Shown piece by piece: positions 1 through 6,786 of a stretch of DNA of 11,666 nucleotides. Location: positions 1 through 11,666 of the forward strand of contig JBFWSL010000097.1 of assembly GCA_050248375.1 (NCBI GenBank). Reading direction: 5' to 3'. Positions within the stretch are counted from its first letter, which is position 1; the number at the start of each line of letters is the position of its first letter. The stretch is from JAYZVT01 sp050248375 (GTDB lineage Bacteria > Pseudomonadota > Alphaproteobacteria > Rhizobiales > Methyloligellaceae). Below the pieces are notes generated by a model. The model was not told the origin of the DNA. It worked only from the letters and a program-made list of their open reading frames with translations, and made no database searches. The position numbers and the translations under genes were made by a program.

Positions 1-811
1 AGATGGCCGGGAATGGCGACATCATGGCCCGGACGAAAAGCGCCATGGCGGCAACTTTCGGCGCGGCGGCGAAGAACGCCGTGACAGGTGTCGGCGCCCC
101 TTCATAGACGTCGGGTGTCCACATATGGAAGGGAACCGCGGATATCTTGAACGCCAGGCCCGCCATGAAAAAGACGAGGCCGAAGATGAGGCCGAGGCTC
201 GAGCCGCCGTCCTTCAGGGCGAAGGCGATGCCGGAGAATGTCGTCGTGCCGGTGAACCCGTAGATCAGCGAACTGCCGTAGAGCAGCATGCCCGAGGACA
301 GCGCTCCGAGAACGAAATATTTGAGACCCGCCTCGCTGGAGCGCACGGAGTCGCGGCGGAAGGCGGCGATGACGTAAAGCGAGAGGCTCTGAAGCTCGAG
401 GCCAAGATAAAGCGTGATGAGATCGTTGGCGGAGATCATCATCATCATGCCGACGGTGGCAAGCAGCGCCAGCACGGGGAACTCGAATTTCATGAGCTTG
501 GCGTCGCGCATGTAGCCGGCCGACATGTAAAGGACGACCGCGGCGCCGGCGAGCGACAGGAGCTTCATGATGCGCGCGAAGCCGTCGACGACGAAAGCGC
601 CTTCGAAAGTGACGACCCTCTCGCCCCCTTCCCTCAGGACGAGCATGGCGGCGATGACCATCAGAAGGATGGCGTACCAGTTGGACATTTCGCCGGATTT
701 TTCGCCGCGAAAGGCGCCATACATCAGGATGGCCATGGCGCCGACGGCCAGCACGATTTCCGGCAGCAGCGGTCCGAAGGGTCCCATGGATGCGATCAGC
801 GCCTTGAGCAT
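1..811 (-). CDS. nuoN: NADH-quinone oxidoreductase subunit N (NuoN), 3' part missing
   Basis: NuoN is an antiporter-like, proton-translocating subunit of the complex I membrane arm, next to NuoK. The first 270 residues are present, read from the ATG at 811-809; the frame is still open at the left edge, so the end is outside the window. Family members in alphaproteobacteria are about 480 residues, so slightly more than half is visible. The protein begins MLKALIASMGPFGPLLPEIV and is built of successive hydrophobic helices. Visible family marks are the TM5 glutamate in LYLGLELQSLSLY (about E139), the TM7 lysine in AFKISAVPFH (about K222), the following MWTPDVYEGAPTPVTAFF segment (230-247) and the TM8 lysine in AAAPKVAAMA (about K252). 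These correspond to E133, K217 and K247 of the E. coli protein. The third key lysine, in TM12, falls outside. The start lies 11 bp after the nuoM stop and is preceded by a modest GGACGAAG ribosome site, so it is the next gene of the same transcript. Confidence 0.97.
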   Translation of the reverse strand, partial: MLKALIASMGPFGPLLPEIVLAVGAMAILMYGAFRGEKSGEMSNWYAILLMVIAAMLVLREGGERVVTFEGAFVVDGFARIMKLLSLAGAAVVLYMSAGYMRDAKLMKFEFPVLALLATVGMMMMISANDLITLYLGLELQSLSLYVIAAFRRDSVRSSEAGLKYFVLGALSSGMLLYGSSLIYGFTGTTTFSGIAFALKDGGSSLGLIFGLVFFMAGLAFKISAVPFHMWTPDVYEGAPTPVTAFFAAAPKVAAMALFVRAMMSPFPAI

Positions 812-822
812 TTGCTTCGTCC

Positions 823-2340
823 CTATCGCATCAGCGCCAGCCGCGCCTGGTCGGCGGCGGCAAGGGCGGCCTGGTAATCGGTCGCGAGCTTCTTGGCCGA
901 AACGGCCATGACGTCAAGAAGCGGCGCGGGGTAGACACCGAACAGGATGGTCAGGATCACCAGTGGGGCGAGGATGGCCACCTCCCGCGCGTTCAGGTCG
1001 GCGATTGCCCGCAGCGCCGGTTTTTCCAGCACGCCGAAGATAATGCGGCGGTAGAGCCACAGCGCGTAGGCGGCGGAAAGGATAACGCCCGTGGTCGCGA
1101 AGAACGCCACCCAGGTGTTGACCTTGAAGACGGCGAGCAAGGTCAGGAACTCCCCTACGAAGCCGCTGGTGCCGGGCAGGCCGACATTGGCCATGGTGAA
1201 GACCATGAAGCAGAAGGCATATAGCGGCATCCGGTTCACGAGGCCGCCATATGCCGCGATCTCGCGGGTGTGCATGCGGTCGTAGACGACGCCAACACAG
1301 AGGAACAGCGCGGCGGAGACGATGCCATGGGAGAGCATCTGGAAGATACCGCCTTCGATTCCCTGGATATTGAAGCTGAAGATGCCGATGGTGACGAAGC
1401 CCATATGCGCGACCGAGGAATAGGCGATCAGCTTCTTGATGTCTTCCTGGGCCAGCGCCACGAGCGAGGTGTAGATGATCGCCGTGACCGAAAGCGCGAA
1501 CACCAGCGGGGCGAACATCTCCGAGGCCAGCGGGAACATCGGGATGGAGAAGCGCAGGAAACCGTAACCGCCCATCTTCAGCAGAATGCCCGCGAGGATG
1601 ACGGATCCGGCGGTTGGTGCCTCCACGTGAGCGTCCGGCAGCCAGGTATGCACCGGCCACATGGGCAGCTTGACCGCGAAGGAGGCGAAGAAGGCGAGCC
1701 AGAGCCAGGGCTGCATCGCGGAGGGAAACCTGTAGGAGAGCAGAGCGGCGATGTCGGTGGTGCCGGCCTCCCAGTACATGGCCATGATGGCCAGCAGCAT
1801 CAGCACGGAGCCGAGCAGCGTGTAGAGAAAGAACTTGAAACTGGCATAGACGCGCCGCTTGCCGCCCCATACGCCGATGATCAGGAACATCGGGATCAGG
1901 CCGCCCTCGAAGAACAGGTAGAAGATCATCAGGTCCAGCGCGCTGAAGACGCCGATCATCAGCGTTTCAAGCACCAGGAAGGCAATCATGTATTCCTTGA
2001 CGCGTTCGGTGATGGCGTCCCAGCTCGCCAGAATGCACAGCGGCATCAGGAAGGTGGTCAGGATGATGAACAGCATGGAGATGCCGTCCACGCCCATCTG
2101 GTAGATGATGGCGCCGCCAAGCCATTCGCTTTTCTCGACGAACTGGAATTCGGCGGTGGTGGGATCGAACTCGATCCAGATCACCAGCGAGAGCAGGAAG
2201 GTGAAGGTGGTGGTCCACAGGGCCACGTAGCGGGCGTTGCGGATCGCCACTTCGTCATTGCCGCGGATGGCGAAAATGAACAGCGCGCCGAGCAGCGGCA
2301 GAAAGGTAACCGCCGAAAGAATGGGCCAGCCGAGACTCAT
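823..2340 (-). CDS. nuoM: NADH-quinone oxidoreductase subunit M (NuoM)
   Basis: NuoM is the middle antiporter-like proton pump of the complex I membrane arm, an inner-membrane protein of about 14 helices. The 505-residue length is normal for the family. Residues that carry the proton path can be seen: the TM5 glutamate in YLFFEGGLIPMF (E145), the TM7 lysine in FAVKLPMWP (K224), the broken-helix signature HTWLPDAHVEAPTAGSVI (231-248), the TM8 lysine in GILLKMGGYG (K255) and the TM12 glutamate in TSGFVGEFLTLL (E397), which replaces the lysine of NuoL and NuoN as is usual for NuoM. QEDIKKLIAYSSVAHMG (298-314) is another conserved stretch. The start is the ATG at 2340-2338, which overlaps the nuoL stop as ATGA and has a good GGGAGGG site upstream, so translation is probably coupled to nuoL. 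The stop is TAG at 825-823. No key residue is missing. Confidence 0.99.
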   Translation of the reverse strand: MSLGWPILSAVTFLPLLGALFIFAIRGNDEVAIRNARYVALWTTTFTFLLSLVIWIEFDPTTAEFQFVEKSEWLGGAIIYQMGVDGISMLFIILTTFLMPLCILASWDAITERVKEYMIAFLVLETLMIGVFSALDLMIFYLFFEGGLIPMFLIIGVWGGKRRVYASFKFFLYTLLGSVLMLLAIMAMYWEAGTTDIAALLSYRFPSAMQPWLWLAFFASFAVKLPMWPVHTWLPDAHVEAPTAGSVILAGILLKMGGYGFLRFSIPMFPLASEMFAPLVFALSVTAIIYTSLVALAQEDIKKLIAYSSVAHMGFVTIGIFSFNIQGIEGGIFQMLSHGIVSAALFLCVGVVYDRMHTREIAAYGGLVNRMPLYAFCFMVFTMANVGLPGTSGFVGEFLTLLAVFKVNTWVAFFATTGVILSAAYALWLYRRIIFGVLEKPALRAIADLNAREVAILAPLVILTILFGVYPAPLLDVMAVSAKKLATDYQAALAAADQARLALMR

Positions 2341-4277
2341 CGCAAGGGCCCTCCCGCGCTGAAGATGAACCAGGTGACAAGCAGCGCGACCCCGATGAGC
2401 ATGGCGAAGGCGTAATGATAGACATAGCCGGTCTGCAGGCGGACGATGCCACGGGTGGCGTCAAGCACGCGCGCGGCGACGCCGTCGGGGCCGAGGCCGT
2501 CGATCACCGCCCCGTCGCCCTTCTTCCAGAGGAAATGGCCGAGCGCCCGGGCGGGCCGGACGAACAGGAAGTCGTACAGCTCGTCGAAGTACCACTTGTT
2601 CAGCAGGAACAGGTAGAGCCCGCGAAACGCTTCTGCGAGGTTGACCGGGATCTGCGGGATGGCGAGATAGAACATCACCGCGAGACCGAAGCCCGCCAGC
2701 ATCATCACGAATGGAGCGGCCTTCACCCAGAGCGGCACATGATGGATGTGCTCGAGGATCTCGTTGCTCGGCAGGGTGAACAGCGCCTGGCGCCAGAAAC
2801 CGGCATAGTGCTCACCGATGAAGTAAGGGGCGAAGACCGCGCCGGCGGCCAGCGATCCCAGGCCAAGCAGGATCAGCGGCACCAGGATGACCGGCGGAGA
2901 CTCGTGGGCGTGGTTGATGACCTCCGGGTCGGCCCGCGTGCGGCCGTGGAAGGCGAGGAAGATCAGCCGCCAGGAGTAGAAGGACGTGAGCATGGCGGCG
3001 ATGACGGTCGCCCAGAAGGCATAGGTGCCGACGCCGCTGTGAGCCGCATAGGCCGACTCGATGATGGCATCCTTGGAAAAGAATCCGGCGGTAAGCGGGA
3101 AGCCGGTAAGCGCCAGCGTGCCGATGATCATGAGGATCCAGGTGTACGGCACCATCTTGTAGATGCCGCCCATCTTGCGAAGGTCCTGCTCGTTGGACAT
3201 GGCATGGATGACGGAGCCGGCTCCAAGGAACAGCAGGGCCTTGAAGAAGGCGTGGGTGAAGAGATGGAAAATTCCCGCGCCGTAGGCCCCTACCCCGAGC
3301 GCCACGAACATGTAGCCGAGCTGGGAACAGGTCGAATAGGCGATGACGCGCTTGATGTCGTTCTGAACCAGGCCGATCGTGGCCGCGAAAAAGGCCGTCG
3401 TGGCGCCCACCACGGTGACCACGCCGAGCGCGAAGGGTGACAGCTCGAACAACGGCGACAGGCGCGCGACCAGGAAGACGCCGGCGGTGACCATGGTCGC
3501 GGCATGGATCAGCGCGGAAACGGGCGTCGGGCCTTCCATGGCGTCCGGCAGCCAGGTGTGCAGCAGGAACTGGGCCGACTTGCCCATGGCGCCCATGAAC
3601 AGCAGCAGACAGAGGGTGGCGAGAACGTCCACCTGCCAGTTCAGGAAGGTGAAGGTCTTGCCCACCTGGTCCGGTGCGGCGGCGAAGATCGCATCGAGGT
3701 CGATGCTGCCGAAGATATAGAACACGCCGAAGATGCCGAGAGCGAAACCGAAGTCGCCTACGCGGTTGACAACGAAAGCCTTGATGGCGGCGGCGTTGGC
3801 CTCGGGCTTCTGGAACCAGAAGCCGATGAGCAGGTAGGACGCAAGGCCCACCCCTTCCCAGCCGAAGAACATCTGGAGCAGGTTGTCCGACGTCACCAGC
3901 ATCAGCATGGCGAATGTGAACAGGGACAAGTAGGCGAAGAAGCGCGGCCGGTGCGGGTCGTCGTGCATATAGCCGATGGAATAGACATGCACGAGCGACG
4001 ACACGCTGTTGACGACCACCAGCATGACGGCGGTCAGGGTGTCGATGCGCAGCGCCCACGAGACTTCAAGTTCGCCCGACGCGATCCACGACAGGATCTC
4101 GATGCGGGCCGTCTCCCCGTTGAAGCCGACCTGGAACAGCGCGATCCAGGAGAGCACGGCGGATATGACCAGAAATGTGCTGGTGACGACTTCGCTCGCG
4201 CGCGCGCCTATCAGGCGGCCGAACAGGCCTGCGATGAGGGCGCCTAGCAGAGGCAGGAAAACGATGGCCTGATACAT
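2337..4277 (-). CDS. nuoL: NADH-quinone oxidoreductase subunit L (NuoL)
   Basis: NuoL is the distal antiporter-like proton pump of complex I, at the tip of the membrane arm. The 646 residues fit the family and include the long C-terminal part forming the lateral HL helix, which runs along NuoM and NuoN, plus a final membrane anchor (about 620-640). Visible functional residues are E141 in FFGWEGVGLASY, D175 in NRVGDFGFALG, K233 in GAMGKSAQFL, the signature HTWLPDAMEGPTPVSALIHA (240-259), H338 and H342 in FHLFTHAFFKALLF with K346, and K402-D403 in GFFSKDAIIES. These match E. coli residues tied to pumping (E144, D178, K229, K342, K399, D400). NKWYFDELYDFLFVRPAR (560-577) is the conserved post-TM15 region. 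The ATG at 4277-4275 lies 7 bp after the nuoK stop. No strong ribosome site is seen, only AAAGG inside the nuoK end, which suggests coupling. The end overlaps nuoM by 4 bp. Confidence 0.99.
   Translation of the reverse strand: MYQAIVFLPLLGALIAGLFGRLIGARASEVVTSTFLVISAVLSWIALFQVGFNGETARIEILSWIASGELEVSWALRIDTLTAVMLVVVNSVSSLVHVYSIGYMHDDPHRPRFFAYLSLFTFAMLMLVTSDNLLQMFFGWEGVGLASYLLIGFWFQKPEANAAAIKAFVVNRVGDFGFALGIFGVFYIFGSIDLDAIFAAAPDQVGKTFTFLNWQVDVLATLCLLLFMGAMGKSAQFLLHTWLPDAMEGPTPVSALIHAATMVTAGVFLVARLSPLFELSPFALGVVTVVGATTAFFAATIGLVQNDIKRVIAYSTCSQLGYMFVALGVGAYGAGIFHLFTHAFFKALLFLGAGSVIHAMSNEQDLRKMGGIYKMVPYTWILMIIGTLALTGFPLTAGFFSKDAIIESAYAAHSGVGTYAFWATVIAAMLTSFYSWRLIFLAFHGRTRADPEVINHAHESPPVILVPLILLGLGSLAAGAVFAPYFIGEHYAGFWRQALFTLPSNEILEHIHHVPLWVKAAPFVMMLAGFGLAVMFYLAIPQIPVNLAEAFRGLYLFLLNKWYFDELYDFLFVRPARALGHFLWKKGDGAVIDGLGPDGVAARVLDATRGIVRLQTGYVYHYAFAMLIGVALLVTWFIFSAGGPLR
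2349..2355 (-). promoter_or_regulatory. Ribosome binding site of nuoM
   Basis: GGGAGGG on the minus strand, 8 nt before the nuoM ATG at 2340. It is built from the Gly-Gly codons near the nuoL C-terminus, so the same bases serve as nuoL coding sequence and as the nuoM initiation signal, next to the ATGA overlap. Confidence 0.7.
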
Positions 4278-4284
4278 CGCCGGG

Positions 4285-4593
4285 TCAGCCTTTCATCGTG
4301 TTGATGTCGGCGACCGCGATGGAGCCGCGATTGCGGAAGTATACGACGACGATGGCGAGGCCGATGGCTGCCTCCGCCGCCGCGACGGTGAGGATCAGCA
4401 GCGCGAAGACCTGGCCGACGAGGTCGTTCAGATGCGCGGAAAAGGCCACGAGATTGATGTTCACGGCGAGCAGCATCAGCTCAATCGACATCAGGATGAC
4501 GATGACGTTCTTGCGGTTCAGGAAGATGCCGAACACGCCGAGCGTGAACAGGATCGCCGCGAGAGTAAGGTAGTGTGACAGTCCGACTTCCAT
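4285..4593 (-). CDS. nuoK: NADH-quinone oxidoreductase subunit K (NuoK)
   Basis: NuoK is the small three-helix subunit (homologous to ND4L and MrpC) that joins the E-channel region around NuoH, A and J to the antiporter-like subunits. The 102 residues and three hydrophobic segments (about 5-24, 29-50 and 60-86) are typical. Both membrane glutamates needed for coupled activity are present: E38 in VILMSIELMLLAVN and E74 in VAAAEAAIGLAIVV, corresponding to E36 and E72 in E. coli. The HYLTLAAILFTLGVFGIF start and NRKNVIVILMS segment are family hallmarks. It begins at the ATG at 4593-4591, 14 bp after the nuoJ stop, with only a weak GGCGGA site, and its TGA stop is 7 bp before nuoL. Nothing is unusual in it. 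Confidence 0.98.
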   Translation of the reverse strand: MEVGLSHYLTLAAILFTLGVFGIFLNRKNVIVILMSIELMLLAVNINLVAFSAHLNDLVGQVFALLILTVAAAEAAIGLAIVVVYFRNRGSIAVADINTMKG

Positions 4594-4607
4594 GAGATTT
4601 TCCGCCG

Positions 4608-5222
4608 TCAGATGCCCTTGCCCGACTCGACCTGCTTGATCTCGACGGAGTCCTCGCGCCGCCGCGCGATCTGAGCAGGAATATTCTGCCGCTTCACGTT
4701 CGCCTTGTGGCTGAGGGTCAGGACGATGGCTCCGATCATCGCCACGAGCAGGATGAGGCCGGCCGCTTCGAAGAAGAACACGTATTTCGTGTAGAGGATG
4801 CGGCCGAGCGCCTCGGTGTTCGTCAGGCCGTCGCCGGACGGCGCGGGGGCGGCCGGAGTGGTGGCGATGCCGCCGCTGGTCGCCCAGGTGCCGAGGACGA
4901 GAACCAGCTCGATGAGCAGGATGATGCCCACCGTGGCGCCGACGGGCAGGTACCTGGCGAAGCCCGCCCGCAGCTCGGCGAAATCCACGTCGAGCATCAT
5001 GACCACGAACAGGAACAGCACGGCAACCGCGCCGACATAGACAACGATAAGGATCATCGCCAGGAACTCGGCGCCCAGAAGGATGAAGATGCCGGACGAG
5101 TTGACGAAGGCGAGGATGAGAAACAGGACGGCATGCACCGGGTTCTTCGCGGCGATGACCATGAAGGCCGACGCGACGATAACCGCGGCGAAGAGATAGA
5201 AGAAGATCGCTTCCATGGCCAT
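4608..5222 (-). CDS. nuoJ: NADH-quinone oxidoreductase subunit J (NuoJ)
   Basis: NuoJ (ND6 homologue) is a five-helix membrane subunit next to NuoH, A and K. Its third helix can switch between alpha and pi-bulge forms in complex I structures and helps gate the water wire to NuoK. The 204 residues include the most conserved family stretch, LGAEFLAMILIVVYVGAVAV (49-68), followed by LFLFVVMMLDVDF (69-81). KNPVHAVLFLILAFVNSSG (26-44) is also typical. A Pro/Ala-rich loop (121-130) links helices 4 and 5, and the C-terminal tail from about 172 is charged and likely cytoplasmic. Two in-frame ATGs are present, at 5222 and 5216. I chose 5222 because AGGGGGA at 5239-5233 is 10 nt from it and 16 nt from the second. 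The gene follows nuoI after 30 bp, the largest gap in the window. Confidence 0.97.
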   Translation of the reverse strand: MAMEAIFFYLFAAVIVASAFMVIAAKNPVHAVLFLILAFVNSSGIFILLGAEFLAMILIVVYVGAVAVLFLFVVMMLDVDFAELRAGFARYLPVGATVGIILLIELVLVLGTWATSGGIATTPAAPAPSGDGLTNTEALGRILYTKYVFFFEAAGLILLVAMIGAIVLTLSHKANVKRQNIPAQIARRREDSVEIKQVESGKGI

Positions 5223-5232
5223 GCGTTCAGAG

Positions 5233-5239
5233 TCCCCCT
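5233..5239 (-). promoter_or_regulatory. Ribosome binding site of nuoJ (decides start)
   Basis: AGGGGGA on the minus strand in the 30-bp nuoI-nuoJ gap. It is 10 nt before the ATG at 5222 and 16 nt before the second in-frame ATG at 5216, so the first ATG is preferred. The spacing is a little long for either. Confidence 0.5.
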
Positions 5240-5252
5240 GCCCCCGCTTCCG

Positions 5253-5744
5253 TCACCGGTATGGCGCGTCGAGCGCGAGGTTGGCGGCGATCTCGCGTTC
5301 CCAGCGGTCGCCATTGGCGAGCAGGCGCTCCTTGTCGTAGTAGAGCTCCTCGCGCGTCTCGGTGGCGAACTCGAAGTTCGGCCCTTCGACGATTGCGTCC
5401 ACCGGGCAAGCCTCCTGGCAGAAGCCGCAATAGATGCACTTCACCATGTCGATGTCGTAGCGGCTTGTGCGGCGCGTGCCGTCGTTGCGCCTCGGTCCCG
5501 CCTCGATGGTGATGGCCTGGGCCGGGCAGATCGCCTCGCACAGCTTGCAGGCGATGCAGCGCTCTTCGCCGTTGGGATAACGGCGCAGGGCATGCTCGCC
5601 GCGGAAGCGCGGGCTGATGGGGCCCTTCTCGAAGGGGTAGTTCAGGGTCGCCTTGGGCGCGAAGAAATACTTCATCGCCAGCCAGAAGGCGGAAACGAAC
5701 TCGAGCAGCAGCAGGGACTTGGCGGCCTGCATCACTCCGGTCAT
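5253..5744 (-). CDS. nuoI: NADH-quinone oxidoreductase subunit I (NuoI), 2 x [4Fe-4S]
   Basis: NuoI (TYKY in mitochondria) carries clusters N6a and N6b, which hand electrons from NuoG towards NuoB and the quinone site. It sits on the cytoplasmic face between the peripheral and membrane arms. The 163 residues show an N-terminal amphipathic membrane-associating region (1-30), the conserved YPFEKGPISPRFRGEHALRR segment (36-55), and two ferredoxin-type motifs: C63-C66-C69 with C73P in CIACKLCEAICP, and C103-C106-C109 with C113P in CIYCGFCQEACP. In each, the fourth cysteine belongs to the partner cluster. The C-terminal YDKERLLANGDRWE (136-149) is typical of the alphaproteobacterial and mitochondrial form. 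The ATG at 5744-5742 follows nuoH after 19 bp and has a very good ribosome site. Nothing is missing. Confidence 0.99.
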   Translation of the reverse strand: MTGVMQAAKSLLLLEFVSAFWLAMKYFFAPKATLNYPFEKGPISPRFRGEHALRRYPNGEERCIACKLCEAICPAQAITIEAGPRRNDGTRRTSRYDIDMVKCIYCGFCQEACPVDAIVEGPNFEFATETREELYYDKERLLANGDRWEREIAANLALDAPYR

Positions 5745-5751
5745 GGCCTTG

Positions 5752-5758
5752 CTCCTTT
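5752..5758 (-). promoter_or_regulatory. Ribosome binding site of nuoI
   Basis: AAAGGAG on the minus strand, 7 nt before the nuoI ATG at 5744, in the 19-bp gap after nuoH. This is a near-ideal site, so nuoI need not depend on coupling to nuoH translation. Confidence 0.75.
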
Positions 5759-5763
5759 CTCCC

Positions 5764-6786
5764 TCACGGCGCCCATCCCGTGTACTGCAGAATGCCCGCG
5801 ACTACGACCACCGCGGCCAGCGACAAGGGCAGGAAGACCTTCCAGCCGAGCCGCATGAGCTGGTCGTAGCGGTAGCGCGGGACGATGGCCTTGACCATGG
5901 CAAACATGAAGAACACCAGGCAGACCTTGAAGACAAACCAGAACACGCCGGGCAGCCAGTTGAAAGGCGCCACGTCGAAAGGCGGCAGCCAGCCGCCCAG
6001 GAACAGGATCGTGGTCAGGGCGCACATCAAGACGATGGCGACGTATTCGCCAAGCATGAACAGCAGGTAGGGCGTGGATGAGTACTCGACCATGAAGCCC
6101 GCGACGAGCTCGGACTCCGCTTCCGGGAGGTCGAAGGGCGGCCGGTTGGTCTCGGCCAGCGCGGAGATGAAAAAGATCACGAACATGGGGAAGAGCGGCA
6201 GCCAGAACCAACTGAACATGCCCCACTCGCCCTTCTGCGCGAGGACGATGTCCGTAAGATTCAACGACCCGACGCAGAGCAGCACGGTGATGATGACGAA
6301 GCCGATCGAGACCTCGTAGGAGACCATCTGTGCGGCCGAACGCAAGGCGCCCAGGAAGGGATATTTCGAATTGGATGCCCAGCCGCCCATGATGACGCCG
6401 TAGACTTCCAGCGAGGCGACGGCGAAGACGAACAGGATGCCGACGTTCAGGTTGGCGATGGCCCAGCCTTCGTCCACCGGAATGACAACCCAGGCGATCA
6501 GGGCCAGCACCGAAGACACGAACGGCGCGAGCAGGAAGACGCCCTTGTTGGCCCCGGCCGGTATGACCGGCTCCTTGAGGACGAATTTCAGCAGGTCCGC
6601 AAAGGATTGCAGCAGGCCGAAGGGGCCCACGACATTGGGGCCGCGGCGCATCTGGACGGCGGCCCAGACCTTGCGGTCGCCATAAAGCAGGAAGGCGATG
6701 ATGACCAGCAAGACCACCAGCAACACGACGCTTTGCACGCCGATGACGGCGACCGGCCAGACGTAATCGTTGAAGACGTCAGCCAT
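5764..6786 (-). CDS. nuoH: NADH-quinone oxidoreductase subunit H (NuoH)
   Basis: NuoH (ND1 homologue) is the eight-helix heel subunit that forms the quinone entry channel together with NuoB and NuoD and starts the E-channel for protons. The 340 residues carry the family signatures: DRKVWAAVQMRRGPNVVGP (37-55) in the first cytoplasmic loop, SLEVYGVIMGGWASNSKYPF (125-144), E158 in VSYEVSIGF, and ALAETNRPPFDLPEAESEL (209-227) followed by VAGFMVEYSSTPY, with acidic residues E212, D219, E222, E224 and E227 lining the quinone pocket and E-channel. The first loop has Asp37 where many bacterial and mitochondrial proteins have Glu; from memory this is usual in alphaproteobacteria. The ATG at 6786-6784 lies inside the end of nuoG, overlapping by 8 bp in another frame, so translation is likely coupled. 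The ribosome site there is weak (CGGGA close to the ATG). Confidence 0.99.
   Translation of the reverse strand: MADVFNDYVWPVAVIGVQSVVLLVVLLVIIAFLLYGDRKVWAAVQMRRGPNVVGPFGLLQSFADLLKFVLKEPVIPAGANKGVFLLAPFVSSVLALIAWVVIPVDEGWAIANLNVGILFVFAVASLEVYGVIMGGWASNSKYPFLGALRSAAQMVSYEVSIGFVIITVLLCVGSLNLTDIVLAQKGEWGMFSWFWLPLFPMFVIFFISALAETNRPPFDLPEAESELVAGFMVEYSSTPYLLFMLGEYVAIVLMCALTTILFLGGWLPPFDVAPFNWLPGVFWFVFKVCLVFFMFAMVKAIVPRYRYDQLMRLGWKVFLPLSLAAVVVVAGILQYTGWAP

Noticed and set aside
434..449. Short CAT/ATG triplet run in nuoN.
   Set aside because: It simply encodes four methionines in a membrane helix (NuoN 122-125) and is too short to call a repeat element.
5223..5252. Largest gap (nuoI-nuoJ, 30 bp) examined for an internal promoter, terminator or small RNA.
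   Set aside because: It holds only a G-rich ribosome site. There is no stem-loop with a T-run and no room for a promoter.
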